Counted from the stretch's first letter, positions 25,201 through 33,431 are shown. The stretch: 64,000 nucleotides of DNA from DASXTC01 sp036505635 (GCA_036505635.1 DASXTC010000053.1:62001-126000), one strand, 5' to 3'. Numbers and translations are program-made. Notes: generated by a model from the letters alone, not told the origin.

Positions 25201-25776
25201 GAGTTCGCGCAGCTTGCCGACGCCCTGGTTTACGGTGCGCTGGCGCCCGAGCGGCGCGTAGAGCCCGGAGGCTTCGTCCTCAAGCGTGCTGCGCATCCTC
25301 CGGAGATCTGAGACTCCCGAGCCCGCGGCAAAGAGACTCTCCCCGAGATCGCCTCGACCTTCGAGGATGTCATGGCCGCCTTGGACGAGCCGGGCATGGT
25401 CGATTCCCCAGAACAATTCGAACTTCTCGCTGCTCTCTCCGCCCAGGAACCGGTCCAGTGCGCGATCATCGAGTCGCGTGTTGTCCGGCGCGAGCAGCGT
25501 ATTCTTGGTCCCCTTGCGCCGCACGAACGCGATCTCGGTCCCGCTCGAGTGGCGCAGACGTGCGCCGATGCGCAGTGCGTCGTAAGGATAGAGGAAGGCA
25601 TCGCTCGTTTGTCCTGGGATGCCGTACAGTGTCGCGTGGAGCGCGCGGAGCGCGGAGCTTTTCCCGGCCTCGTTGGGTCCAAACACGACATGGAGGCCGG
25701 GATTACCTGTACTCAGATCAAGCGTCTGACCGCTGAACGGACCGAACGCAGTGAGTTTCAGTTCGAGGATTCTCAC
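22282..25776 (-). CDS. YhaN/SbcC-like coiled-coil AAA ATPase
   Basis: This 1164-residue Rad50/SbcC-type protein has Walker A GPNEAGKSS at about 34-42 and about 900 residues of coiled-coil. The C-terminal lobe carries the ABC signature (VQGMSEGTRDQLFLALRLA), Walker B (LPFIVDDVLVQFDDERT) and switch His (VLFTHHKH). The YhaN subgroup feature KFELFWGIDHARLVQGG lies near 115. No CxxC zinc hook is evident in the middle, which separates it from SbcC/Rad50 proper. It overlaps the upstream nuclease gene by 4 nt (ATGA) and should form an ATP-gated DNA end-processing complex with it. Base composition is lower in GC than the flanking operons. Confidence 0.92.
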   Translation of the reverse strand: MRILELKLTAFGPFSGQTLDLSTGNPGLHVVFGPNEAGKSSALRALHATLYGIPGQTSDAFLYPYDALRIGARLRHSSGTEIAFVRRKGTKNTLLAPDNTRLDDRALDRFLGGESSEKFELFWGIDHARLVQGGHDILEGRGDLGESLFAAGSGVSDLRRMRSTLEDEASGLYAPLGRQRTVNQGVGKLRELRMAQREATVSADEWARREQASGDAAEAVTRLSKRERELLHERSRIERLKRVLPMLAERQGLQERLAALADVVPLPEDFPKRRQEAEAALLAAGQNLERTDRDLRELNEQINRLGPTPTLVGESETVNRLHIDLGKHRSALSDRPGLIGQRGEQRSVATRLLAEWRPDLELEESAALRVFVGRRVRIQKLAAERERLDERLVSAIRDGAKAEAQNKDLQREDSHLPRTQDAERLVVAINEARRGGAAEDERDKAMQMVKRLTAQRDAGLEKLSLAAATTNRLEELRAPSATLIAKFEARYKEVQDAARATKSERQRLDKEIRELSAKIEMLHTKKAVPTDEDLAAARSRRDAAFELLREHWEKGRDVTEKVRELLGRGNLIELYPLAVRDADNVADRLRGEAEHVAKLAQYLEERKRLGTQVEYEEASARGQMESAAVIESEWRALWRPVLAMPPPIEDARAWRTDFERLLDRSAALEEENEKMHRLDTWIEKQVKNLIAAITELEGDTRPLAGLAATLAAAERVRQDTEKENHARSDHARRTRESNQAVIDAEKAKRAALAEIDAWQRKWTEATGGLLPGDAAPPDDALTALDAIEKVLRALDEAAGYDVRIAGIDRDAERFRGDVRALTLRLGETVEQEYDGQWVDSVHNLLAVALQEEERRRQARERLVGLSGEINRYRQTVQGAELTLAKLRGEARCEADVDLAVVEKRSTELRTCSREIERVERDLVRGGDGASIAELEAEAAGVDRDALDVRAGEISALLVEMDKSLAAGRDRQATARADLLLLHGPSVASEKAEEAQATLAKLREDVLRFVRLRVASVLLARRIDDYRRRNQAPLLLRAGVLFREMTLRSFERLEADMDDDRPILIGVRPDGKRVPVQGMSEGTRDQLFLALRLAAVEASCATSEALPFIVDDVLVQFDDERTAAALRVLADVAASTQIVLFTHHKHVRASAQAMNAPTQVIVHEL

Positions 25777-27038
25777 AAAGCGGATCCCTTTCGAGCGATT
25801 CGCCCGAGGAGCAGTCCCCTAGCCTCAATGACCATCCGCGCCAGGATTTCCTGCGAGTGCGGGTCAACTGCGTCCTCACCGTCGAGCAGTTCCCGCGGCA
25901 ACACGCCGCGAATGTCGGCGAGGGATGCGCGCAACGCCTCGATTTCTGTGGGATCGCCCGCGGCGGATGCGATGTCACGGATGAGACTCCCGATTGCGTC
26001 GTCGCGCGTCGCGAGTTGCGCGAGATCGGTCGGGCGATCGGTCGCGAACCGCACTTTCTCTATCCAGACGTCAGCCGAGCCGACACCGGCTGCCACCGCG
26101 CGGATCTCCTGCGTCCACCGATCCGGATCGGACGCGATCTCGTCGTGACAGGCCACAGGACCGCGGACCTCGACACGGACCGCCAACGCGCGGCCATCCG
26201 AGCAATCGGCCTCCGACGCGATGGTGTGCGCCACTCGATCGAGCACCTCGTCCGTCGATGAAGCTCCCTCGGCGTCGACGCGGCTGACGGCCCAACGCAG
26301 GACATCAATCGGGCGCTCCTCGATCTGCTTGACCGCGCCGTTCTCTACTGTCACAAGCGTGCAGCCCTTGGGACCGGTCTCGCGTGCGTGACGGCCTTGC
26401 AGGTTCCCTGGGAACACGATCCAGGGGTTCTGCGACACGATCTCCCGCTTGTGAACGTGCCCCAGGGCCCAGTACTGATAGCCCTTCTGCGCGAGGAGCT
26501 GCGACGACGTCGGCGCGTACGGCGCGTGACCCGGGCGCCCGTCAAGGCTCGTATGGAGCAATCCCACGTGGAAGAGATGCCCGTCGGCTGCTGGATACGC
26601 GGCGGAGAGATCCGCCGTGATCTCGCGGGTCGCATAGCTCTGACCATGGACGGCGACGTCGAACGCCTCGACGAAGCGCGTCTCGGGCTTCCTCGTGGAG
26701 AAGAAGTGCACGTTGTCGGGCGGACGCAGGCGCTTCGTGAGCTGGCTCGCGGCGTCGTGGTTGCCAGCAACCACGAAGACTGGGATTTTCGCCTCCCGCA
26801 GTTTCGCCATCTGTTCCACGAAGAAGAGGGCCGTGCGGTAGTCCCTCGAATCGCCGTCGTAGAGGTCGCCCGCGAGCAGCACAAAGGCCACCCCTTCGTT
26901 GATCGCGAGGCCAACGAGGTTCTCGAACGCGCGCCGCGTGGCACTACGCACCGCGTCAACAGGAGCAGATTCATATCGGTCGAGCCCGATCAGCGGGCTG
27001 TCGAGGTGCACATCAGCTGCATGCAGGAACCGAAACAT
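25773..27038 (-). CDS. YhaO/SbcD-like DNA repair metallophosphoesterase
   Basis: This 421-residue calcineurin-like nuclease has all five phosphoesterase motifs in order: ADVHLD at 8-13, AGDLYD near 56, AGNHD near 92, LHTSLDG, and GHVHKRE. The C-terminal 180 residues are the capping and partner-binding region typical of YhaO. Its ATG 27038 is preceded by no obvious promoter. The stop codon overlaps the start of the YhaN-like gene. By analogy with Mre11/SbcD, it is expected to cut DNA ends or hairpins when its ATPase partner is engaged. Confidence 0.92.
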   Translation of the reverse strand: MFRFLHAADVHLDSPLIGLDRYESAPVDAVRSATRRAFENLVGLAINEGVAFVLLAGDLYDGDSRDYRTALFFVEQMAKLREAKIPVFVVAGNHDAASQLTKRLRPPDNVHFFSTRKPETRFVEAFDVAVHGQSYATREITADLSAAYPAADGHLFHVGLLHTSLDGRPGHAPYAPTSSQLLAQKGYQYWALGHVHKREIVSQNPWIVFPGNLQGRHARETGPKGCTLVTVENGAVKQIEERPIDVLRWAVSRVDAEGASSTDEVLDRVAHTIASEADCSDGRALAVRVEVRGPVACHDEIASDPDRWTQEIRAVAAGVGSADVWIEKVRFATDRPTDLAQLATRDDAIGSLIRDIASAAGDPTEIEALRASLADIRGVLPRELLDGEDAVDPHSQEILARMVIEARGLLLGRIARKGSAL

Positions 27039-27192
27039 CTCGCTCGTTCCTCAGTTCGATCGGGCTAACGGTCCGCTTTAGGCGCCGCGCTCGAGCGAGG
27101 ACGGTTTCTGTCGGCTGCAGGACCGACGCCAAAAAGCGCCTGCAACGGGAGGTTCGGCACTGAGTGCAATCCCCTCATAGCGATGATCCGAT

Positions 27193-27702
27193 TCATTGGC
27201 TCACCTGGTAGAAGACCAGTAAGTAAAACAAGAAAACCAATCCTGTTCCCACCGGGATTCCATAGAAGAACATGAGCACTGCTTCCGCGTGGTGGCGTGA
27301 GACTCTTTGCGACAGATAAAGCGACAGGCTGAAGGAGGGGACTGTCTCAGCGGAAACGAGCCTAGATAGTTCACGCTCGATGACCTCACCTCGTTCAACC
27401 GCCGCCAACAAAAGCCGATAATAATAAAGGTAGTCCAACAAAAAAACGCAGAGTAGCAGCACCAACCCGAAGGCGATGACGACCGCGCTGATATGTACGG
27501 ACCAGCGACATACGGTGATGAGCCGGGTGGGGTACTGACCGACTAGGGCCGCGGCCGCCCCGAATACCCCGATGACCACGGTCGCGGCCAATGACCGCGC
27601 GCGCATGAGCATGTCGTTAAAGTGCATCTGGGCATTGATGGTCGTCTTCCACTGTTCGAGCAAACTGGGCTTGTCTGCAGCCCGGGAGGTTTGCTCGTGC
27701 AT
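27193..27702 (-). CDS. Three-TM membrane protein of unknown function
   Basis: This 169-residue protein starts at ATG 27702, with AGGAGGT 8 nt upstream; ATG 27729 is less well supported. A short helical N-terminus (LLEQWKTTINAQMHFNDMLM) precedes two TM segments (AATVVIGVFGAAAALVGQ and AVVIAFGLVLLLCVFLLDYL). A cytoplasmic segment of about 45 residues (YYRLLLAAVERGEVIERELS) and a third TM (MFFYGIPVGTGLVFLFYLLV) follow. The layout resembles small membrane effectors such as SLATT-type proteins, but I see no family match I can defend. It sits alone between the nuclease pair and a kinase gene in the low-GC segment. Confidence 0.7.
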   Translation of the reverse strand: MHEQTSRAADKPSLLEQWKTTINAQMHFNDMLMRARSLAATVVIGVFGAAAALVGQYPTRLITVCRWSVHISAVVIAFGLVLLLCVFLLDYLYYYRLLLAAVERGEVIERELSRLVSAETVPSFSLSLYLSQRVSRHHAEAVLMFFYGIPVGTGLVFLFYLLVFYQVSQ

Positions 27703-27842
27703 CCTAGATCGACCTCCTCGCTCCCACATCGGCCCTCAGGAGCGAGCACAACGCTGGTCGTGAGCTACAGGAGGCCTTGGCGCGGACCGTGCGCCTTCTG
27801 CACGGGCCGAGACAGGGTGGACCGGCAGCTTCACTGCCCATG

Positions 27843-29321
27843 CTAGGCGCCGCCCAGCTGATCCAGCAATCGGAGGGCGCCCAAGTGATCGGGGACCTGC
27901 CGAAGTACTTCAATCGCATCTGACTTTGCGTCAAGCCGGTCACCGCGGAGTAGGCGAATCCGAGCCCTGAGGTACCGGGACTTAGTCGAGTACGGAATCA
28001 GCTCGAGGGCCCGCTGAACGTCGACAAGGGCTTCGTCGTATCTCTTTAGCTCCGCGCGGGCGTAGGCGCGCTCATGCCTCAGGCTTGCCTCATGTGAAGG
28101 TTGATCGGGCCCGACCTCAAGACCTTTTGACAGAGCCGCGTCGGCTTCCTCACATCGACCCATTCGGTTGAGGGCGAAGCCGAGATTCCGATACGCTTTG
28201 TCATTTCGTGCATCCTTTTTGATCGCATCCCGGTAAAGCGCGATCGCATCATCCCAGCGCCGGAGGCGACTGAGATGATACCCGCGATCGACAAGGTCGT
28301 CCGCACTCTCCTCGGCCTGATGTACGGGAACCGGTTGCGGCACGGGAATGTCCTTTCGTTCTTCGAGGGTCGACCCGCAGAACCCACAGAAGCGGTAGTG
28401 CTCTGGAATGCGCTCACCGCACTGTGGGCACTCCTGGAATGGCTCGAGGTCCTCAATGACTTCGATTGCCTCTCGAGCGCTCGCGAATCTTCCTGCGCGT
28501 TCGCGGTTCAGGAGCCGAGTCACCACAGCCGCGTATTCACGAAACAGACGCTGTTGGCTGGCAGTGAGCGATGCTAGTGGCCGCGGCGAATCGGGGGTAA
28601 AGTTCTCGTCCCTGATGAAATCGGGGATCGAGAAGAGTCCGCTTGGGTGCGCGAAAGGGTGCCGGCCGGTAAGCAGCAGATACCCGATGATCCCGACCAT
28701 AAACAGGTCAGATGACGCATCTGCCTCTTCTCCACGGTGCTGCTCAGGTGCCATGTAGTTCGGGTTGCCCGTTCCACCGTGGACGGAACTCGAAGGCGCG
28801 AGGTTGGATTGGGGGTCGAGGACCCGAGCGATGCCGAAATCCCCAAGCTTCGGGATACCCGTGGAGGTCAGAAGGATATTGGATGGACTAAGATCTCGGT
28901 GGACGATTTTCTTGTCGTGCGCGAACGCGACGCCGGAGAGAACGTCTCGCAAGACTGAAGAGGCCTGATCGAGCGGCAAAACTTCGCCCTTCTTGGCGAA
29001 GTCACGAAGGATCGTATTGAGCGAAGGCCCATCTACGTACTCCATTACGATCAGGTGTTCGCCCTCGCATTCGATCACGTCGTAGACCTGGACGATGTTT
29101 GTGTGAACGAGCCCCGCGTGTTTCCGTGCCTCCGACAAAAGCCGGGCCGTATCGTCACCTGGGACTGCTCCGGGACGCTTCAAGAGCCATTTCAGGGCAA
29201 CATCTCGACTCAGCTGCTTGTCGGAGGCCTTCCACACGGATCCGTATCCACCTGCACCGATGGACTCGTGGATGACATACCGGTCGTCAAGTTCCTTTCC
29301 CTTGACCAAGGTCAGCGCCAT
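27843..29321 (-). CDS. Ser/Thr protein kinase with zinc ribbon and TPR domain
   Basis: This 492-residue protein has an N-terminal Hanks-type kinase: glycine loop IGAGGYGSVWKA, Lys in RDVALKWL, catalytic loop HRDLSPSNILL, LGDFGIARV, and YMAPEQ. The catalytic-loop Lys of HRDLKP is Ser; HRD-x-SP variants are common in bacterial kinases and need not mean inactivity. Around residue 300 a double-cysteine ribbon appears (CPQCGERIPEHYRFCGFCGS). TPR repeats follow from about 340 to the end (RRWDDAIALYRDAIKKD, then NLGFALNRMGRCEEADAALS). No TM segment is seen, so it is cytosolic, unlike many bacterial kinases. The ATG has only a weak upstream site. Confidence 0.9.
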   Translation of the reverse strand: MALTLVKGKELDDRYVIHESIGAGGYGSVWKASDKQLSRDVALKWLLKRPGAVPGDDTARLLSEARKHAGLVHTNIVQVYDVIECEGEHLIVMEYVDGPSLNTILRDFAKKGEVLPLDQASSVLRDVLSGVAFAHDKKIVHRDLSPSNILLTSTGIPKLGDFGIARVLDPQSNLAPSSSVHGGTGNPNYMAPEQHRGEEADASSDLFMVGIIGYLLLTGRHPFAHPSGLFSIPDFIRDENFTPDSPRPLASLTASQQRLFREYAAVVTRLLNRERAGRFASAREAIEVIEDLEPFQECPQCGERIPEHYRFCGFCGSTLEERKDIPVPQPVPVHQAEESADDLVDRGYHLSRLRRWDDAIALYRDAIKKDARNDKAYRNLGFALNRMGRCEEADAALSKGLEVGPDQPSHEASLRHERAYARAELKRYDEALVDVQRALELIPYSTKSRYLRARIRLLRGDRLDAKSDAIEVLRQVPDHLGALRLLDQLGGA

Positions 29322-29623
29322 GGCTCCTCACTTCGGGTCTGGGCCACCACTTGTCGTCTTGCCACCTGACATTTTCGTGCGCCTGCACAATCTCTAATGA
29401 ACTGGGTAGCGGGCTCCGCTGGAGCCCCGTGTGGCACTGGAGTGCGTCGGCGAGGACGCCGCCAAGTCACATCGACAAGCTCACTTATACCACAGGCTCG
29501 CGGCGGCGGTCGTACTTATCTCGCGAGAGAGAGGAGGCGTGGCATGGCGGCGGTCCACCAGCGAGGCTCACCGACAGGGGATGCGATCTCGGGCAACATC
29601 ACTCGGTAGCCTGACGTGGAGCA
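29322..29623. other. Non-coding gap upstream of the kinase gene
   Basis: About 300 bases between the kinase start and the structured element hold no frame with protein-like composition or recognisable motif on either strand. I see no clear promoter hexamer pair for the minus-strand kinase. Confidence 0.5.
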
Positions 29624-29762
29624 GCGGGCGCAGAACGCTCCCGCGGGCCCTCTCGGAGCGAGGCGGTGGCCCGAGCCGGGCGAGGGCGCCGAGCGAGAGC
29701 GGAGCCGCGGCCGGCCCCGGGGGCCGGACGACGGCGTGCCCGAGGGAGCGTTCTTCGCTCGC
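29624..29762 (+). ncRNA. Structured intergenic RNA-like element, copy A
   Basis: The ends pair over 19 positions (29624-29642 with 29744-29762) with one C/T mismatch and one G-T wobble (29627/29759). Inside are a 2x2 loop (GC opposite GA), a 4 bp stem GGGC/GCCC (29645-29648 with 29738-29741), and two GC hairpins: 29669-29681 with an AGC loop and 29711-29727 with a CGG loop. The same plan occurs at 33297-33431 and 41622-41766. It lies 16 nt beyond the stop of the minus-strand P5C dehydrogenase gene. The plus strand is chosen because the G-T would be C-A on the other strand. Confidence 0.65.
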
Positions 29763-29777
29763 GGCGGCAGCGCAGGA

Positions 29778-31346
29778 CTACGTGATCTTCTCCGCGATCG
29801 ACTTGGCCTGCGTGAACAGCAGCAGGTAGTCGCGGCCCCCTGCCTTGGAGTCCGTCCCCGACATGTTGAACCCGCCGAACGGATGCGCCCCCACCATCGC
29901 GCCGGTGCACTTCCGGTTGATGTAGAGGTTTCCCACGTGGAAGCGCCGCCTGGCCTCCTCGATCCGCTTCTGCGAGGCCGTGTAGACCGCGCCGGTCAGG
30001 CCGAACTCCGTGTCGTTGGCAATTCGCAGCCCATCCTCGAAGTCGCGGCACTTGATGACCGCCAGCACCGGCGCGAAGATCTCCTCCTGCGCGATGCGCG
30101 CCTTCGGATCCACGTCGGCCACCACCGTCGGCATCACGAACCAGCCCTCCGAAGGGCCTGGCTCTCCCCCGGCCACGATGCGCCCCTCGTTACGCCCGAT
30201 CTCGATGTACTCCATGGTCGCTTTGAAGGCGCGCTCGTTGATGACCGGCCCCATGTAGACCTTGCCGTCGGTGGGAGGCCCCACCGTGAGCGCCCGCACG
30301 CGCGCCACCAGCTTCTCGAGAAACGCGTCGTAGAGCTTGTCGTCCACGATCGCACGCGAGCAGGCCGAGCACTTCTGCCCCTGGAAGCCGAAGGCCGAGG
30401 CCGCGACCCCCTCCACCGCGGCGTCCAGGTCGGCGTCATCGGCCACGAGGATGGCGTCCTTGCCCCCCATCTCGAGGATCGCCCGCTTGATCCAGATCTG
30501 CCCCGGCGCGACGGCCGCCGCCTTCTCGCTGATGCCCAGGCCGACCGGCTTGGAGCCGGTGAACGCCACGAAGCGCGTCTTCGGGTGCGCGACGAGATAG
30601 TCCCCCGTCTCGGCCCCCGGCCCCGTGATGAAATTCACCACGCCGGGAGGCAGCCCCGCCTCCTCCAGCACCTCCATGAGCTTGTAGCCGATCGCCGGAG
30701 AGTCGCTCGACGGCTTGAGCACGACGGTGTTGCCCGTGGCGATCGCCGCCGTCGTCATGCCGCACAGGATTGCCAGCGGGAAGTTCCATGGCGGGATCAC
30801 GACCCCCACCCCCAGCGGGATGTAAACCAGCTCGTTTCTCTCGCCCGCCACGCGCGTGAGCGGCTGCTCGCCAGCGAGTCTCAGCGTCTCGCGGCCGTAG
30901 AACTCGCAAAAGTCGATCGCCTCGGCCACGTCGACGTCGGCCTCCACCCACGACTTGCCCACCTCGCAGATCATCCAGGCTGCCAGCTCGTGCTTGCGCC
31001 GTCTCATGATCGCCGCGGACCTGAAGAGCAGGTCGGCCCGCCTGTCGGCCGCGACATCCCGCCACTCCTCGAAGGCCTTCAACGCCGCGCGCATCGCCTG
31101 CTCGGCCTGCTCCCGGCCCGCCTTGCAGAAGTAGCCGATCACCTCTCCCTTCTTCGCCGGGTTCAGGGAGGGGAAGAACTCCGGCGTCGAGTAGCGCTCC
31201 CCGCCGATGATGAGCTGGTAGCGCTTGCCGAACTGCGCGTGGACGAATTCGAGCGCCTCCTGCATCCGACGGGCGTTCTCCTCGCGGGAGAAGTCGGTGA
31301 AGGGCTCGTTGGAGAAGGCAAGTGGAGTCATGGGGGTCACGGGCAT
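29778..31346 (-). CDS. pruA: L-glutamate gamma-semialdehyde (1-pyrroline-5-carboxylate) dehydrogenase
   Basis: This 522-residue aldehyde dehydrogenase is of the PruA/RocA group, which oxidises glutamate semialdehyde to glutamate with NAD in proline and arginine breakdown. Visible motifs are VIPPWNFPLAI for cofactor binding, FTGSKPVGLGISEKAA, catalytic Glu in LEMGGKDAILV, and the catalytic Cys in GFQGQKCSACSR. The C-terminal HPFGGFNMSGTDSKAGGRDY is diagnostic of the subgroup. No proline dehydrogenase domain is fused and none is found nearby, so prodh must lie elsewhere. GGAG precedes ATG 31346 and a TATAAT box lies at 31381-31386. Confidence 0.95.
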   Translation of the reverse strand: MPVTPMTPLAFSNEPFTDFSREENARRMQEALEFVHAQFGKRYQLIIGGERYSTPEFFPSLNPAKKGEVIGYFCKAGREQAEQAMRAALKAFEEWRDVAADRRADLLFRSAAIMRRRKHELAAWMICEVGKSWVEADVDVAEAIDFCEFYGRETLRLAGEQPLTRVAGERNELVYIPLGVGVVIPPWNFPLAILCGMTTAAIATGNTVVLKPSSDSPAIGYKLMEVLEEAGLPPGVVNFITGPGAETGDYLVAHPKTRFVAFTGSKPVGLGISEKAAAVAPGQIWIKRAILEMGGKDAILVADDADLDAAVEGVAASAFGFQGQKCSACSRAIVDDKLYDAFLEKLVARVRALTVGPPTDGKVYMGPVINERAFKATMEYIEIGRNEGRIVAGGEPGPSEGWFVMPTVVADVDPKARIAQEEIFAPVLAVIKCRDFEDGLRIANDTEFGLTGAVYTASQKRIEEARRRFHVGNLYINRKCTGAMVGAHPFGGFNMSGTDSKAGGRDYLLLFTQAKSIAEKIT

Positions 31347-31380
31347 CGGTAGGGTCTCCAGAAGGCGTGATGGCTGCGCG

Positions 31381-31386
31381 ATTATA
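31381..31386 (-). promoter_or_regulatory. -10 box upstream of the P5C dehydrogenase gene
   Basis: A perfect TATAAT on the minus strand lies 34 nt before ATG 31346. The -35 region is GC-rich with no good TTGACA match, so an activator or extended element may be needed. Confidence 0.5.
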
Positions 31387-31425
31387 CCACCCGGGTGCGC
31401 CGGCCGCGGCCGGCGCGACGCTCGC

Positions 31426-32835
31426 TCAATTGACGGTCACGCGAAACGCGACGCTGCCGCTGCCGCCGGCCGGCAGAAGCGCGGCGCGCTGCCATCGGAC
31501 GTTAGTGACCGGCGCCAGCTCGGAGGAGTCCCATGACAGTCCCGAGTCGTGGCTCCATGTGATCGTCATCCCGGCGCCGGCCGCCGAGCCGGTCACGTAG
31601 GTGGTGTTCGCCGGCACGGGGTCCACGACGACCACCGAGATCGCGTCGCCGCTTCCCGCGTTGCTGTAGGTCACCGTATAGGTCAGCACCCCCCCGGGCG
31701 GCGCGGTCGCCTTGTCGACGGCCTTAACCAGCGTGAGGGAGGGCTGGACGATCGTGATCGTGTCGATCGCGGTGTCGGTAACCGAGACCGTCACGGAGGA
31801 GCGGGCCCGAAGGGTCAGCGTGCAGACCTGCCCGAGGGTCGGCGAGGAGCCGATGGCCGCCACCGCCAGCACCGCGCGCGGGGCCCCTCCCGCCGCCATG
31901 GACCCCGTGTCGACCGTGCCGTCGCCGTCGGTGTCGACGAGGAGCGTGTCGCCGGGGGTCAGCGTCCCGCTCGCGTCCACGTCCCTGTAGAAGGTCACCG
32001 ATGAGGGCGCATAGGCACCGGCGGAGGTCCAGGTCAGGTCGAAGACGTCGGCCACGTTTCCGAGGTTCGCGACCGTATGGGAAAGGACGAGATTTCCTCC
32101 GGGCGCCGCTCCCACGGACCGGTTGGGGGAGAGATCGACGCCGGCGAAGGCCGTGCCGGCCCCCGCGTTGTCCTTGATCTGTCCCGGGTAATCGTTGAGC
32201 CGGCGGCTCGTGGACAGATGCCATCGCAAGGCGGTCCCGGCCGCGACCCCCAGCGAGCTCCACAGGACCCGCGCCTCCATCTCCAGACCACTGGCGCTTC
32301 CGCCGTTCAGGCTCTCGAGCGCCGGGCCCGGCACGCGGTTGCCCGGCAGCTTGTAGCCGTCGTGCTCTCCGAGGCCGTTGGTGATCGGGTCCCCCGCCAG
32401 GACGTTGACCGCCTGGTAGGTGTCGAGGCTGGTGTCGGTCCTCTGATTGCTGCCCCACCAGCCCACGCGGAACAGAGGGGCGAGGTTGGCGACCAGCCCG
32501 TCGTTGTTCAGGTCGAGGTGGAAGTAGTAGTAGTTGAACTCTCCGGTGGAACTCAGCCGATGGACGTAGAAGTAGAGGTAGGTCGCGTCCCAGGTGAATG
32601 CGATCTTATCCAGGTTGAGGCTCGCGGGGACCCCCGGGTCGGCGTCGATGAGGCCTCCGCCTGGTCCGTCGTTGATGACGTTTTCCGGGTTCGAGAGGAC
32701 CGTGGCCCAGTCGGCCATGTCACCGTCGATCGCGATCGTGGTGAGGGTGGGGGCCGCCCCTCCGAGACGGATCCCGACAACCCCGACAGCCGCGACGAGC
32801 AGGATGGTCCCCGCGATCCTCCGCCAGCACCTCAT
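31426..32835 (-). CDS. Secreted DUF11-repeat protein with N-terminal beta-sandwich domain
   Basis: This 469-residue exported protein has a signal peptide at 1-27 (AGTILLVAAVGVVGIRLGGA). Residues 30-240 resemble a carbohydrate-binding/DOMON-like sandwich (TIAIDGDMADWATV, TWDATYLYFYVHRL, RVLWSSLGVAAGTALRWHL). The second half carries CARDB/DUF11-type repeats (LTLVKAVDKATAPPGGVLTY, TVTYSNAGSGDAISVVVVDP). A DVDASGTLTPGDT / DTDGDGTVDTG stretch looks calcium-binding. It is probably a surface or matrix protein. ATG 32835 was selected over upstream in-frame starts because the promoter -10 box ends 7 nt before it and the signal peptide begins there. Confidence 0.82.
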   Translation of the reverse strand: MRCWRRIAGTILLVAAVGVVGIRLGGAAPTLTTIAIDGDMADWATVLSNPENVINDGPGGGLIDADPGVPASLNLDKIAFTWDATYLYFYVHRLSSTGEFNYYYFHLDLNNDGLVANLAPLFRVGWWGSNQRTDTSLDTYQAVNVLAGDPITNGLGEHDGYKLPGNRVPGPALESLNGGSASGLEMEARVLWSSLGVAAGTALRWHLSTSRRLNDYPGQIKDNAGAGTAFAGVDLSPNRSVGAAPGGNLVLSHTVANLGNVADVFDLTWTSAGAYAPSSVTFYRDVDASGTLTPGDTLLVDTDGDGTVDTGSMAAGGAPRAVLAVAAIGSSPTLGQVCTLTLRARSSVTVSVTDTAIDTITIVQPSLTLVKAVDKATAPPGGVLTYTVTYSNAGSGDAISVVVVDPVPANTTYVTGSAAGAGMTITWSHDSGLSWDSSELAPVTNVRWQRAALLPAGGSGSVAFRVTVN

Positions 32836-32842
32836 GCGCGCC

Positions 32843-32870
32843 AATATAGGAGGGAGGACCGATCGGTCAA
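32843..32870 (-). promoter_or_regulatory. Promoter of the DUF11 gene, probably leaderless
   Basis: Minus strand TTGACC (32865-32870), a 16 nt spacer and TATATT (32843-32848). The -10 box is 7 nt from ATG 32835, placing the expected transcript start at or next to the start codon. No Shine-Dalgarno site fits in the gap. Confidence 0.65.
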
Positions 32871-32912
32871 TGACGAGGTGTATACTGGCAACCTCTCTGC
32901 CAGACCTCAGGT

Positions 32913-33122
32913 ATGGAGCGCACCGTGCAAGCCAAACAAACAGTAAGAGAGTTGCTTGACCGGCTCCCCGATGATTGCAGCCTGGAAGAGGTGCTCTACC
33001 ATCTCCACGTCGTCCAGAGTATCGCGCAAGGCCAGGCGGATGCGGATGCCGGGCGGAGCATCCCGCACGATCAGCTTGCCGAAGAGCTACGCGGGAAGTG
33101 GCTCCGAGGCGGCGCAGAGTAG
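32913..33122 (+). CDS. Small antitoxin-like protein without visible toxin partner
   Basis: This 69-residue protein (VRELLDRLPDDCSLEEVLYH, LHVVQSIAQGQADADAGRSI, HDQLAEELRGKW) matches the pattern of short antitoxins that normally precede a ParE/RelE toxin gene. The helix-rich middle and the GRSIPHDQLAEE C-terminal segment are the typical parts. Directly downstream the plus strand offers no toxin frame; only a short fragment reading VAWSESA around 33117 recalls a ParE start. I therefore treat it as an orphan antitoxin. ATG 32913 has a TATACT box 27 nt upstream (32881-32886) and a poor ribosome site. Confidence 0.65.
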   Translation: MERTVQAKQTVRELLDRLPDDCSLEEVLYHLHVVQSIAQGQADADAGRSIPHDQLAEELRGKWLRGGAE

Positions 33123-33296
33123 CCTGGTCCGAATCCGCGAACGTCCGACGCGCGATCCATCCCCACAAGCCCGGCAGGCAGATCGGTCAATGTTAGAATG
33201 CCCGCGCTCTTCAAACTGCCGACGGTTGCGCCACGACATGTGCCGTCGACGAGCAACACGATCGGTTCGGCGTCGGGCGCTCGCAGACAACTGGGA

Positions 33297-33431
33297 GTCG
33301 CGGGGAACCCTTCCGCAGGCCCTATGACGCGAGGCCGTCACGCGCCCCGGGGGCGCGTGGCCGAGCGGAATGGAGGCGAGCAGCGGCCCGGGGCCGCGCG
33401 CAGCCGTGCCTGAGGAAGGGTTCCCTGCGAC
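33297..33431 (+). ncRNA. Structured intergenic RNA-like element, copy B (polA leader region)
   Basis: The closing stem is 18 bp (33297-33314 with 33414-33431), fully paired with one G-T wobble at 33302/33426. Then come the 2x2 loop (GC opposite GA), the 4 bp stem AGGC/GCCT (33317-33320 with 33408-33411), and two hairpins with CGG loops: 33339-33359 and 33383-33397. Stem sequences differ from copies A and C while pairing is kept. The element ends 67 nt before the polA ATG. The gap 33123-33498 contains no other gene I can support. Confidence 0.65.

Noticed and set aside
27843..29321. Kinase treated as a pseudokinase because HRDLKP is HRDLSP
   Set aside because: HRD-x-SP catalytic loops are common in bacterial kinases, and all other catalytic residues (VALK, HRD Asp, DFG) are present.
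33123..33296. ParE/RelE toxin downstream of the small antitoxin-like gene
   Set aside because: No frame longer than a short fragment with toxin-like residues exists there; only VAWSESA resembles a toxin start.
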